Assembly (NCBI GenBank): GCA_035610365.1
Contig: CM069433.1
Location: 194,564,760-194,628,759 of the forward strand
From: Aquatica leii
Lineage: Eukaryota; Arthropoda; Insecta; Coleoptera; Lampyridae
Direction of reading: 5' to 3'
DNA: 64,000 nt
Part shown: positions 48,001 to 58,603 of the stretch, in pieces
Numbering within the stretch: position 1 is the stretch's first letter
How the letters are laid out: each line of letters begins with the position of its first letter
Made by a program: the position numbers and the translations under genes
Notes under the pieces: model-generated
Database searches by the model: none
What the model saw: only the letters and a program-made list of their open reading frames with translations
Told to the model about the DNA's origin: nothing

Positions 48001-48800
48001 CAATTTTGAATGAGATGAGACTTTTTTAGATAGTCATCGTGTGTTCCATTCAAAATTACAAACAATTTCCAGACTACCTTCCTTAAGTCTTTGTTTAAGA
48101 AGAAAAATTCATCCACAATTTAAGTGAAATAAAAAACTATAAAAGCAATCCATCCCAAGTGATCCAATGAACTTACTGATGCTCATAAAAATTGCAAAAA
48201 TTTGACCATTTCAACATTTAAGTTTCCATTCCCGACTTTTATTAAAGTCCTCTTATTAGTATTTGTTTGTTACAAAATTTCTTAAGTTAAAGGGATGAAA
48301 CTCACGAAAAGTATTTCGGAGTTACTTAACTGATTATGATTTTGAGTCACAGATTTTTCGTAAATAAAAAAATTAAGAAAACACTGCGAGCACTGGAAAA
48401 CATGAGAAAGGACATATCGAAGCTTATTAACTACGTTTAAAAACAATTGGTTTTGAGCAATCTAAAAGAACAAAAAAATTACTCGCCTGATACGATAGGA
48501 TTATGAAGAAATTATGGCCATCTTCACCATGCAGGTGTGCATTGCTGGATAATTGTAAAACTTTTGTTTGTGTGTGTACCCATTTATGAAAATGTCAGAA
48601 GTGATAATAGTGAGAGTGCAAAACGCGTAAATAAATTGAATTTCACAGATGAAAATTCTGAAGAAAAGGTGATGGAGAGGAAAACAATTTACTACTAGCT
48701 ACAATTTGAAATTAAGAAATTAACTAAAAAAATATCTGCAAAACGAACAACCGTGAAAATCCCAAGGTCGGAAGAAAATTATAAGTTTTCTAATACAACC
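45071..48800. other. AT-rich unique-looking region, no gene seen
   Basis: Frames up to 128 codons (46523-46140, minus) lack domain features, regular codon use or splice partners. No repeats shared with the rest of the window were noticed. Confidence 0.45.
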
Positions 48801-50041
48801 GTCCATTACTATTGTAATTCAAACTAAAACGTCCTCGAAATTGGCGGTTTTCAAAGCGTTTATGTTGGAAAAACGACTATCGGGCAAATCTAGCCGACCT
48901 TGAAATTTTAATTTGAGCGGCGTTTTCTTTTTGCGGTAATCAATCATCGAGAGCGTTTGTTCTATTCCACGGATTTGCAAACAATTAGTCGAAATAAAGA
49001 AAAACGATTATCGTAGTTTCGGGCGCGGTTCGATTATCTCAGGTTAGTGACCGTACAGAAATCCGAATAAGCCAAAATTGTTTTTCAAAGTACAAAGGCC
49101 GCCAAAATAACGCACGTTATGTAAATATGTCGCACCGACTGTTTTTGTTGCAATCCGGTGGAACCGAAACAGGTGTGTGCGTGTTTCTAAACGCATTTAT
49201 GATTAACAACGCGTGTGCAAGACGAGAATTTGGTACAGGTGAAAAAATCTGATTTAAAGCAGGCCGCGACAGTCAACTATTTTGTATTTTAAGCAACAAC
49301 AAAATGGCGTTTTATGCAAAAAACTTTTTTTTTAAATATTGCTACGAATACTTAATGAAGACTTACCCTATTGTAATTGTGCTGAAGTGGTTGCGACGTA
49401 ATCCAAAGAGTTTGGCGCAACCATTCACTTACGCAAAAAAGGTATGTAAACAACAATCACAAATAGTATTCACTGACGACACGACGATAAAGCGAAAATG
49501 GCAGACGACGACCACTCTGACCGCCGTTTTCCAGCACCGAAGCTGCTGCTCACACACAGCGAAGCGAACGGTATAAAAATAGCACACTTCACACTGCTAC
49601 GTGGCAGTAATGTTAGTAAAGAAACCAAAATAGATTTTCTAAAGTCGTATACACTAAACACAAAGGTTTATCGCAATATAAACACGTCACTGGGCGCGTA
49701 TTCCCTTGTTGGCGATCCACTTGCTGCTCAACTAAAGAAAGAGACGCACTAACACAACCACGTCAAGTTACAAAACACACTTCCAAAAATTTAACCATAA
49801 CCAACACATGTTTATCATTATAATTTCTTTACGAGAGAAAAAGAAAGACAGGCGCGGCTCGCGAAGCAACAAACAAACCTTACGCTCCGAAGTTAGTTCT
49901 CGAATGAGAGACGCGCGCGGTGGAGATCAAAACGCGGAGTTGCGCGTCTTCGAGTGGGGGATTCGACGGGTGGACGACGACGGTAAAACCACTTTGTTCT
50001 GCTTATTTGAGGCCAGTGGGAACTTTATACACACATCTTAA
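48801..50041. promoter_or_regulatory. Candidate CpG-richer island or hidden first exon
   Basis: Within very AT-rich DNA this stretch is richer in G+C and in CpG, especially 49460-49590 and 49845-49990. It contains a frame of 84 codons at 49498-49749 in a good start context (gcgaaaATGGC) reading MADDDHSDRRFPAPKLLLTH, and another at 49808-50038 (SRMRDARGGDQNAELRVFEW). TATAAAAA is found at 49572-49579. It could be the promoter and 5' exon of an unseen gene or a captured fragment. I do not recognise the peptides, and the strand is undecided. Confidence 0.3.
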
Positions 50042-51339
50042 ACTCGTTACGCCTAAAAAAATGTTTCCCCAAAATCAAATTTATTTATCGTAAATAATAT
50101 TAATTTAAACGTGCGTACACTCGAAACCAAAACTACTTTTACCAAAAAAAAGGAACGTTCCTAAAGTGCATGAATTTCACTATAACGTGTGTTCTGAATT
50201 AATAAACTTTTTAGTTAAAAGTTTACAGTTAAGATTCAGTGTCAGGTCCAAAAGGAGGTCGTTAGCGGTACTTGCGCAAGTATCGAACTCTGTACCTGCT
50301 GGCAGCCAATAGTTTGTTCTTGAATGTACCTTGGCATACTTTCACCAAATTAACCAGATTTCAAACGATTTCGATTCTTCAATGCGATTTTTTATTACAG
50401 CATTTTACATTGATTTTTAAAAAATCGTACCAAATCACATTGGCTTCGTGTAAAAAAAGCAACTTGATTATAAACGACCAAATTAACACGAACCAATTAC
50501 GATCCGATAATTTTTAATTACAACTCGTAAATAACTACAACGTGGTTCGCTAAATTTTCTTCTATATGTAGAATGGGCTGCCTACACTCTAAACTATTAA
50601 ACTTTCTTTCGACTCTCAGTTCTTGTTTTAAAATCATTTTTAGTCCTTTTTGATCACACCTAATCTATCGTTTTAATTTAACACTTACTCATTTTTAACA
50701 CATAAATTCTCGTAATTACTAAAAAGTGCCTGTAACGGCAATTTAAAATCCTACCTGAAATCAACGTCAAGGTCATTGTCGCAGACCAACCCTACAAGGC
50801 AATCGATGATTGTGGATAAAAAGTCTTACCCCAAAGACACTTTTAGACGCTTTTAGCTTTCCAGAGAATCTCAATGTAGACAATTAGCCCTCAGCAGTAG
50901 CGTATCCAGGATTTGGAAAAGGGGGAGTATCGAAAAAGTTTAAGTATTCAGTAGGAACAAAATTTATAATTATTTATATTCTAACGCTACGTGTCATATT
51001 ATCAAGTAAAAGAAAACTGACTAAAATACACAAAATTGCCCAAATTTGAATACTGTCAAAACAGAACCAAAAAAAGTAACAACGGTCACTACAAACCGAG
51101 CACGTGCAACGCAATTACAAATACAATTACAAACCCTACTAGACGTTCTTCTGTTATGTTGTCATATAGGAAACTAACCTATTTATAGCTATAAAGCAAA
51201 ATAGTTTTTTTTCGCGGAATTTTCTGGTAGCACACCGACGTCATATAAGGATATTGACACGTCTTAATGACTTCTCGTACGTAATTTTAACGTCAATAAA
51301 ACGTAATGTGCTGCCTGAGTTATGACGTGGTCATTGAAC
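50042..51339. other. No gene seen; possible hAT-type transposon end at 50893
   Basis: CAGTAGCGTATCCAGGATTT followed by AAAAGGGGGAG (50896-50929) resembles terminal repeats of some hAT elements, but no matching opposite end was found. The rest is AT-rich. Confidence 0.3.
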
Positions 51340-51679
51340 TTTACTAAATGTTTCGCTGATCATGCTGTCAGCTTCCTCAGTAGTTATTCTAAGACTGATA
51401 TAGTACTTTGTTCCTAGTTATATATTAAACGGTTGTGGTTGGTCTATTACCTCGGTCTTGGTTGACGCTGTCAGTTTCCATGTGTTGTTTTCTCATGATT
51501 TTGAGCAATTCTCTGATGATTCTAGAATATTAACGTGTGCTTCTGTTTCGACATTTCGGCGTTTATACTGCCAGCTTCTGGATCTGCTGTCAAACTGATT
51601 CTCTCTATAGTCGTAGTTGATTTACCGGTACGAGGTCATTGTGGTGTGACAATCATCGGCTTCTTAACAAGTTTTTCTA

Positions 51680-51837
51680 AAGGCGGGTTGCACAAAGCAA
51701 ATCAAAAATGTAGCAAGTGATTATTTCTGAAATCAATTGTTACATCACGAATAAACGTGGTTTCATTGGCTATGTAGCAATTGTTTTGAGAAATAATCAG
51801 TTGTTACATTTTTGATTTGCTTTGTGCAACCCGCCTT
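51680..51837. mobile_element. 158-bp palindromic MITE with TA flanks
   Basis: Long near-perfect inverted arms of about 50 bp (left from AAGGCGGGTTGCACAAAGCA, right its complement) surround a loop of about 60 bp. TA at 51678-51679 and 51838-51839 would be the target duplication, pointing to a Tc1/mariner-type MITE. It lies at the 3' side of the Penelope copy. Confidence 0.75.
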
Positions 51838-53018
51838 TAGTGTTGCTTAGTTTGCAGCCGTCGTCCTAATTAAAGTTGGGATGCTTTTCTATTTCGGTGG
51901 CCTCCGATGATAGTTCTTCGTCGCGGTTAATGTTTCCAGTTCATCAAAGTTGACCTTATGTGCTCGTGTACATGTTCCGCAATATCTGATTGTCCAATTC
52001 TCTTTCTTCGAGTGTCGATCTGTTGTTCCTTGACTCTTCCTTCGACCGACCTTTCCGTTTATCCGACGTAATTCTTTCTCCATTTACACATTAGTTGGTA
52101 GACTCCATTAAATCCTACCAATGTTTTCTGTTTTTCCGAAAACAAGAAGCAAGCGGGTTTCCTTACCGTGGCTGTCGTTTCGGTCTTAGGCTTTCTAAGG
52201 GCTCCCTTATCTCCATGTCGCTATATCCATTCCTCTTTAGTGCTCTCTTGAAGTATTGTCTTTTCCCCTTCTAGATGTTCGGCATCGCTGATAGTTTCTG
52301 AATTAAAGTTTTAACCAGAGCTCTCTTTTGTTTAGGATTGTGATGACCCCTAGCATGTTGCTACGTATCTGTATACACTGCATGTTGTAATCTTCCCGAC
52401 TTAGTGCGGTTTACCATTACATCCAGAAACGGTAATCTTTCTTTATCTGCTTCTATAGTAAATTTTATAGATGAGCGCTGTTTTTTCGTGTGCTCAAAGA
52501 AGTCTTAAAGTTTCTCTCTTCCACGTGGCCAAATGATGAAAGCGTCAAGATATCGAATCCAGTAAGTTTCCATTCGTTGTTCTCTAACGTTTCTTCTTCG
52601 AATGCCTCCATGAATAAATTGGCTATTACGGATGATAGTGGCCTCCCCATTCCTGTTCCATTCTTCTGTTAATAGTGTCTGTTCTTCCATAGAAAATATG
52701 TAGTTGACAGGCATAGCTTCATCAGGTCCTTTCCGTCAATAGGTAATCCAAGGTCACGAATGATAGCTGTTGCGTCCTTCGTAGATATGTTAGTAAATAA
52801 CAAAATCACATCAAAGCTGGCCAATATGTCGTCTTGCTCAATTGTTAAAATCTTCAGCAGTTCTATAAAATGTTGCGACTTCTTCACGTATGATGTCGTC
52901 TTGCCTGCGTACTGTTATAAGATCTTTGCTAGGTATGTGCTTAGATCCAATACTAGTAACAATAGGGCGAAATGGTATTCCTTCCTTGTGGATCTTCGGT
53001 AGACCATATAGTCTAGAT

Positions 53019-53235
53019 CAGGGGTTTCCAACTTATGAACGACCGAGGGCCACCATTAGATTCATGGAGTAAATAAGGGGCCGCATCCGCACAGGTATAT
53101 ATTTATATAGCTACTATTAAATATTGAAGAGCGGTTGTAGTTATTTTTTATAATATGGTTTTACTTATTATTTTTGAGCGGGCAGTTTTAATGAAAGCCG
53201 CGGGCCGCATGCGGCCCGCGTGTTGGAAAACCCTG
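53019..53235. mobile_element. 217-bp hAT-type MITE with exact 8-bp target duplication
   Basis: The ends are CAGGGGTTTCCAAC and GTTGGAAAACCCTG, a CAGGG-type inverted repeat typical of hAT elements. GTCTAGAT at 53011-53018 and 53236-53243 is an exact 8-bp duplication, the hAT hallmark. The interior includes a near-palindrome GCGGGCCGCATGCGGCCCGC at 53200. It interrupts the Penelope copy between its N-terminal part and RT. Confidence 0.9.
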
Positions 53236-53574
53236 GTCTAGATGGTCAACTGGCACTAGGTATTAAGTACTTTTTGTCTTCTTTCGGTTGGTCTCTTAAA
53301 AAGTTGTTTCACGAGTATTTTTTTGAATGTATCTAGTAGGGTGTTAATCTTCTGTATGTAATCCTCCTTATCCCTTATCCAAGATCAGTCACATTGCCTT
53401 TGCAATCACAATGTTGTCGTCCTTCCTTAGGTTGCGTACGGCCGTCTTCCCGTTGATTATATTTTGTGTAGGTGTTTTGGCTTTCTTCAAAACACGGCTC
53501 ACTTCTTGCCGTACTTCTCCAGCTTTAAGAGTTACGCGTTTAACAGTGTGCCATGGTAGGGCATCGTCAAGGCC

Positions 53575-54640
53575 ATGGAAAATAATGGGGCATCGGGGTA
53601 TCTGATCAACGTAGTTAAGGACTACTCAGCGAAAGATGGCACGTTGGAGGAGGTAGTCAAATACAACTCACAGTTCGGGTTCCACAAGCGTCGATCTTGT
53701 GAAGCATCTATTACGACAGGGTGCTGGAGTTGGCGATGCCACACTGTTTATGCAGACGACCTGGTATTGATAGTAGAAGCAAAAACCGCTGAGTTAGTAA
53801 ACAGCAAGACCGAGAAGGCTATCTTCAGAATCGAAAACTGGCTCATAGACGACGGTCTGGAACTGGCGTTTAATAAAATAAAATGGTAGATCTAGTCGGG
53901 CCCAGAAGAATGAATAACTTTTCCATAACGGTGAAAGGTTTGAAGATTAAAGGTGAGAAAATCTTGAAGTACCTAGGCGTGTACATCCGAGAGAACGGTA
54001 GAATGACCGGGCACGTAAAACGTGTATGCAAAAAAAGCGGAAAAATCCGTGAGGAGTTTGATTTGACTCATGCTAAGCGTGAGAGGACAAACTACGAACG
54101 GAGAAGAATGTACGTGGGGGAGTACGCTTCTATATAGGGACCCATATTGAAGCACCACCTCGATATGTAAGAAAGGACGCAGTTGTCCTGAAAATAGTTG
54201 CGGCATCTAGGACGGTATCGAAACCATCCTGGTGGTGGTCGGGATACCGCCTATTAGGGATAGTATTAGAAAAAGAATGTTAGATTTTGGCCATTAACCA
54301 TCTTCGGATAGGTTCATGGATGAATGGCAGAATAGAAAGGACAGAGCAAGCGTTGGCACATAGACGTATGGGCTCATTAGTAGAGTGGATGAGTGGGTGA
54401 CATGGGGTTTGTCAGCGACTGAATAGGAAAGGATGCAATTGGAAACTGAACTAAGGGAGAGATTGAGGGTAGACAATTTTGGGAAATTTATAAGGAAAGG
54501 TAAATGGGAGAACATCTGTGAAGAAATTTCAGAAATTATAAAAAATAAGGTAGAAGAAAACGGTGGATGAAAGTGTAGGGTAAAAGTTGTGTAAATGAGG
54601 TTTTCCTTAACCGAAGTAATACTCAAAACGGTCTACCGGG
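53575..54640 (+). pseudogene. R1-like non-LTR retrotransposon fragment: reverse transcriptase and C-terminal part
   Basis: NSQFGFHKRRSCEASI (53664-53712) is the QFGFRKGRST-type block. A deletion then leads straight to TVYADDLVLIVEAKTAELVN (53746-53805), with the catalytic YADD intact, and ENWLIDDGLELAFNK (53833-53878). A one-base shift follows and the frame goes on with MVDLVGPRRMNNFSITVKG and ILKYLGVYIRENGRMTGHVK (53965-54020), the thumb motif. Near 54310-54340 WMNGRIERTEQ-like and 54330 MDEWQNRKDRA resemble the C-terminal cysteine-region neighbourhood of R1-type elements. Palm motif A is missing. It separates two Penelope copies. Confidence 0.75.
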
Positions 54641-54699
54641 TAAAGACACTTCGAGAGTTGGTAAAGACTTCACTGCTACCTCCACTTTTGTAAACAGTA

Positions 54700-55450
54700 T
54701 TTTCGTAAATCACAAAGTCACATCAAAGCTCGCCAATATGTCATCTCGATCAGTTGTTAAATTCTGCAATTCCATTAAATGTTCCGAGTTCTTCACATAT
54801 GATGCCGTCTTTGTTCTGTACGGTTTTAATATGTTTGCAAGATATTTAGCTAGGCCGTAGGTGCGTAATCCAATACTGCTAACAATAGAGCGAAGTGGTA
54901 TTCCTTCCTTGTGTATGTGACCGACTGGCTCTAGATATCAATCATTTTTTGTCTTCTTCCGGGAGTGTTTATCTCTTCAAAAGTTAAAGTAATTTTCGTC
55001 GTAGGATCTCTCTGAAGTTTGAGGTAGACGTTGCGATCTAGCAGGGTGTTGAGCGTCTGTTTGTAGGTTTCCTTATCCAGGATCACAGTCGCATTATCCT
55101 TGTCAGCTTTTGCAACCACAAATGCTGCCATCCTTCCTTAGACCAGTCTTTTCGCAGTTAATTATATTTTGTTTAGGTGTTTTGGCTTTCTTCAAAACAT
55201 GGCTCACTTCTTTTCGTACTTTTTTCGTTTCGAGAGTTAAAAAAGCCCTTACTGGTAGTTCCACTTTAGTGATGAGTAGACTCTTTTCATACTTAGTTTT
55301 GGTATTAGATAGTCTTGAGGAGGAAGGGGGTAAAAATTTTATTTTAAACAGTACTGTAACAAAATCCAATATTCTTGTTTTCTAGGATCTTCCTGAGTCT
55401 ATGGTGACTCTGGCAACACAGAAGAACTGTGTGTATTTTATAGACTGCTG
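54700..55450 (-). pseudogene. Second copy of the 51340-53560 Penelope-like element, N-terminal part only
   Basis: The minus strand from 55369 reads VRKEVSHVLKKAKTPKQNII (close to the 53535-53460 block), then FVVAKADKDNATVILDKETY and LQRDPTTKITL (55120-55005), the ADKGNxTVV fingers motif that opens Penelope RTs. At 54790-54715 a degraded palm region matches 52880-52790. The copy is truncated before motif B and lies head to tail with the first copy, the R1-like fragment between them. Confidence 0.75.
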
Positions 55451-55749
55451 CTAGTTTTTCCTCTTTTTAGCGTTTGATTTTTTGTAAATGTCCCGAAGTG
55501 TGTAGCCGTTCTTCTTGCGGTTTGCTTTCTTTGTTATTTGCCGCGCTCTGAGCATGATGATGTTGATCAAAAAGTTGTTCTATTGGAGATGGAAGTATGA
55601 CATCGCACGCAAATATTGATGTGTATTTTCTTGCTGTAGACTGAATGAGTATAAATTAGTTGATGCTCATCTGAGAACTTCAGTTGTTGATCATGTTGCA
55701 TTGTTTCACTTTATGTTGTGGTCTCACTGAAAAGCTCCCAACTTACAAT
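55451..55749. other. Retroelement-derived junk, no gene seen
   Basis: It lies between a minus-strand and a plus-strand Penelope-like fragment. Stops in all frames; the 3' or 5' ends of either could lie here. Confidence 0.35.
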
Positions 55750-56690
55750 GAAAGTATAAGAAGATGGACAACTGCCGGTTATTGATGTATTGGTGATACG
55801 CACGAGCAACAACAATCACACGACCATCTCGACAGAAGACCTTATGATCATGCCCAAAACGGAAAAAATAGTGACCACCAAACTGCATAAAAAACATGTC
55901 AAAAACTTTCTTTTAAAGAACGACCTACACGCTTCGAGACATCTACAAAAAATCGAACGCTAAGAAGAAAAAGAAATACCAAGATACGTTGTTCTTCCCT
56001 ATCCATGTTGACGGCGTCATCGATATACATGAGAAGATCCTAGAAAAGAAGAATTCGTTACGGTATCAGTAGTTATGTAGTGCCGGTTCTAGCGCAAATT
56101 TTCGCGCGTTTTAAAAAAAATTGAATTTCGTGTAAGTTCGGTTGAGATCGTATTTTCTTCGACTGTGTTCGTGTGCGCTCGTAATTTTCAGACCGGTGTC
56201 AAAATTTCAACTTCCGGCATTGAACTACAGCTTCCGGTGTCAGATTTCAACCGAACTTACAGGAAATTCATATTTTTTAAAAAACGCGCGAAAATTTGCG
56301 CTAGAACCGGCACTACATAACTACTGGTATCGTCCAAAAAAATGAATCATCTTGTACAAGACCCAGTACCAAAACTAAGTACGGAGAGTGTCCACCAATT
56401 AGAGCGCCATTTAGGAATGTCAAATATAGGACAGACAGGCCATAGCATCCGATGTAGAATCAAAAAACATTAACGAAATACCAGACTAGAGCACACAACT
56501 AAACCTGCAGTAGCTGAACACGCACGCCAAAATGGAATACATAACATCGACTACAATAAGACGACAGAGTTAGCCAGCACCATGAATCATCAAAAAACCA
56601 GTCAAAAGTCAAAATCACGATCACACCTATCGACCAACCACAACCGTAACGTATACTTTAATAAACCACGCCCCTGAAAGCTTACAAAAA
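55750..56690 (+). pseudogene. Penelope-like element fragment: linker and GIY-YIG endonuclease, split by a MITE
   Basis: DGQLPVIDVLVIR (55765-55803) is the LPFLDVLVTR post-RT phrase. After frameshifts, DGVIDIHEKILEKKNS (56010-56058) precedes the MITE. Beyond it come MNHLVQDPVPKLSTE (56342-56386), LERHLGMSNIGQTGHSIRCR (56398-56457), IKKH and, after a stop, LEHTTKPAVAEHARQNGIHN, the Penelope-type GIY-YIG core (family phrase YIGQTGR...SAVAEH). The element is more similar in detail to the 44531 copy than to the neighbouring 51340 copy, so a different subfamily may be involved. Confidence 0.75.
56068..56325. mobile_element. 258-bp palindromic MITE with 6-bp target duplication
   Basis: Inverted arms of about 80 bp begin AGTAGTTATGTAGTGCCGGT and end with its complement. 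They are flanked by GGTATC at 56062-56067 and 56326-56331. The interior has short CTTCCGG repeats. Superfamily is not determined; the 6-bp duplication is uncommon. Confidence 0.85.
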
Positions 56691-56799
56691 TTATTATCAG
56701 ATCATACCAGGTTTTTGTAGTAAACTTGCGTACGTTCAAGCCCAGCTATAACAAAAAATAAGAATCTGAAACCGTTCTAGTACATCTTCATATTCGAGA

Positions 56800-57060
56800 T
56801 GGAAAGAATCAATGGGCGACGTACGCCGACGATACCACCGTGTTGGTAATATTATAATACGATAATTACTGTTACAAGTAACCTATATTCTCTAACATGT
56901 TATTACGCTCACCAGATTCAAAATAAACCCGACAAAAAACGTGTTTTTTTACGACCATACTGCCAAATCAAACCGTTATCTCAATACAATGGTTCTATGC
57001 AACTAAGGCCCAGATGGTTAGAATGTAAATCATTTAGACCAAGACGCTATGGTAATTGTT
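56800..57060 (+). pseudogene. Small non-LTR reverse transcriptase scrap
   Basis: ATYADDTTVLVI at 56820-56855 is an RT catalytic box (YADD), and FKINPTKN near 56918-56942 is the usual downstream LxxNxxKT phrase. Between and after them the frame is lost. Confidence 0.5.
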
Positions 57061-57384
57061 AACTCACCATGGGAGTTTCAGACAATGCGACAGACTTATC
57101 CAGATACCTCAACCTTACCTTACTTTTTTATATCCCTTCTCAGCCAGTCTGTTTTCTGTACGCCACTTTTTATTAATTATTCTTATTAATGATTTGCTTA
57201 TCAATATTAAAAATTCCATCTAAACATGGCAGTGCAGTTATTACATAATGTCCTAGAAACTAAAGTCGAAAAAAAGAACGACTGTGTTTACATACATAAG
57301 AAGTGCAAATTCAGTGTTGTACGCATCGTGTAAATCTAAATCGACGTTTATAGTGATGTATAAATTAATTGAGTAAGTTATTGT

Positions 57385-57883
57385 TTTATTAATTGGGTGG
57401 TTATAATTATTTTAGCTTGTTGTATTTTAACTTGTCCCTTGCATTTCTAAAGCAAGATTTGTTGATAATTAAGTCTCCTACTTTACCTGGTCACTGAACT
57501 ATTTTTTTCGCAACAAAAATAAAGTCCATCAACAGTAGACAAAGGTAATAAAAACGATTAGATAAAAACAATGTAAATATTTATTATCAGAAAATTAACA
57601 AAGTCGATAGATTACACACAGACTAGAATAAACAGTTAATTGTGATATCAAAAAATCTATATTTACAAATATAAAACAAAAACTAATAAAAAAAATTGTG
57701 ATTCGATTCGACTGATTCAAATTTGGCACGAGCTAAAAAAAACAGTTATATAAAAATATCCTTTTGGGTATTAGCACTCGTAATAAAAGTATTACGGGTA
57801 TTTCTAAGTTCAGCACCAACATTTGTGCGTTTTCTGTACAGAGTGTTTGAGAATGTTTAATACTCTGTATTACAATCGTAAAC
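57385..57883 (-). other. Probable 3' UTR of Amot with polyadenylation signals
   Basis: On the minus strand AATAAA occurs at 57585-57580 and again at 57390-57385, about 300 and 500 bp after the stop at 57884. No further coding exon was recognised here, but a very short one cannot be excluded (see the terminal coding exon). Confidence 0.4.
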
Positions 57884-58603
57884 TTAAAATTGAATTCGAT
57901 ACTTACTAGAAGTTGAATCGGTAGATGACTTACTGTCACGACCTAATGAAGAACCTCGTCGTGCTGACGAATTTCCAAAGAGGCGTATCTTCGATGGTGG
58001 GGGTAAGGAACTGGCTGAATTGTCGCTTAGAGTTGAGGCTGAATCTCGTTCACCAGTAGAACCAGTTCTAGGTCGTGGAGAAGCTTTTCTCAACGACGAG
58101 CTTGATCCCCCACTTTCAGATAATCTTCCGTATTCGCCCAGTTTTCTAGGAGGAGGTATGAGAGATCGTACGGGTGAAGCGCGATGACTGCTACCGTTTG
58201 AACTTAACGAATTACATCCGTCGGATTTTTTGCGTGGCATTTCGGTGTCCAAACGGTTGTAATCGCCCACTCGTCTAGGTAAACCTGTACGATGTGACGT
58301 GCGAGGCGGTCGTGGTAAAGAACTCGGCGGCAAATTATCGGAACAGTGAGTGGTAGGGCTGTCCGGAACGGACGAACTAGTTTCAGGCGATTCTTGCATA
58401 CGCTGTTGTTGAGAACTCCTACCTTGTTTCTCCAACAACAGCATTTCTCCCGATTCGTGCCTTTGTGGTTGCAACAAAAAAGTTCCCGATTCGAACAGCC
58501 CACCACTGCTCGTATTTACACCCGCCAATAGTGGCTTGGGTATTTTTCCTTTTCTCTGCGCAGTGACTGGATTAGTGAATCCTGGAAAACAGCAAAGACC
58601 CCG
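57884..58603 (-). CDS. Amot: Angiomotin, terminal coding exon (window exon 6): Ser/Pro-rich tail
   Basis: This exon follows a strong polypyrimidine tract and CAG at 58606-58604 and enters in phase 0, exactly matching the exon before it. It encodes 239 residues and a TAA at 57886-57884. No coiled coil is predicted; the tail is rich in Ser, Pro and Arg. It contains a repeated motif: PRRVGDYNRL (58279-58250) and PRKLGEYGRL (58150-58121). The frame ends STSSKYRIQF. Its last residues fit a hydrophobic-x-hydrophobic C-terminus, comparable in principle with the PDZ-binding end of vertebrate angiomotins (EYLI). A possible donor, TCTA then GTAAGT at 57907/57906, could instead splice to an unseen short last exon. 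The tail is not conserved in human AMOT, so this part is assigned by frame and splicing. Confidence 0.8.
   Translation of the reverse strand, partial: RGLCCFPGFTNPVTAQRKGKIPKPLLAGVNTSSGGLFESGTFLLQPQRHESGEMLLLEKQGRSSQQQRMQESPETSSSVPDSPTTHCSDNLPPSSLPRPPRTSHRTGLPRRVGDYNRLDTEMPRKKSDGCNSLSSNGSSHRASPVRSLIPPPRKLGEYGRLSESGGSSSSLRKASPRPRTGSTGERDSASTLSDNSASSLPPPSKIRLFGNSSARRGSSLGRDSKSSTDSTSSKYRIQF

Larger units (their letters stand above)
51340..53560 (-). pseudogene. Penelope-like element, most complete copy: RT, linker, GIY-YIG endonuclease
   Basis: Reading down the minus strand: EVRQEVSRVLKKAKTPTQNI (53535-53460) in the N-terminal part; then SQHFIELLKILTIEQDDILA, SFDVILLFTNIS (52880-52795, palm motif A); LPIDGKDLMKLCLSTTYFLW (52745-52685); MGRPLSSVIANLFMEAFEEE (52650-52590, motif B); RYLDAFIIWPRG (52560-52525), where the YVDD box is YLDA, losing the second Asp. 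Next FTIEADKERLPFLDVMVNR (52457-52400) and QKRALVKTL. The GIY-YIG domain is at 52130-51895 (NYVG, EGRVKEQ, SDIAEHVHEH). Two small elements are inserted (51680-51837 and 53019-53235). The family couples a telomerase-like RT with a GIY-YIG nuclease; this copy is broken by several stops. Confidence 0.85.

Noticed and set aside
49572-49579. TATAAAAA as a TATA box
   Set aside because: Common by chance in this composition and no initiator at the right distance; kept only as a note in the island entry.
50896-50929. hAT-like terminal sequence CAGTAGCGTATCCAGG
   Set aside because: Only one end is recognisable; not enough to call an element.
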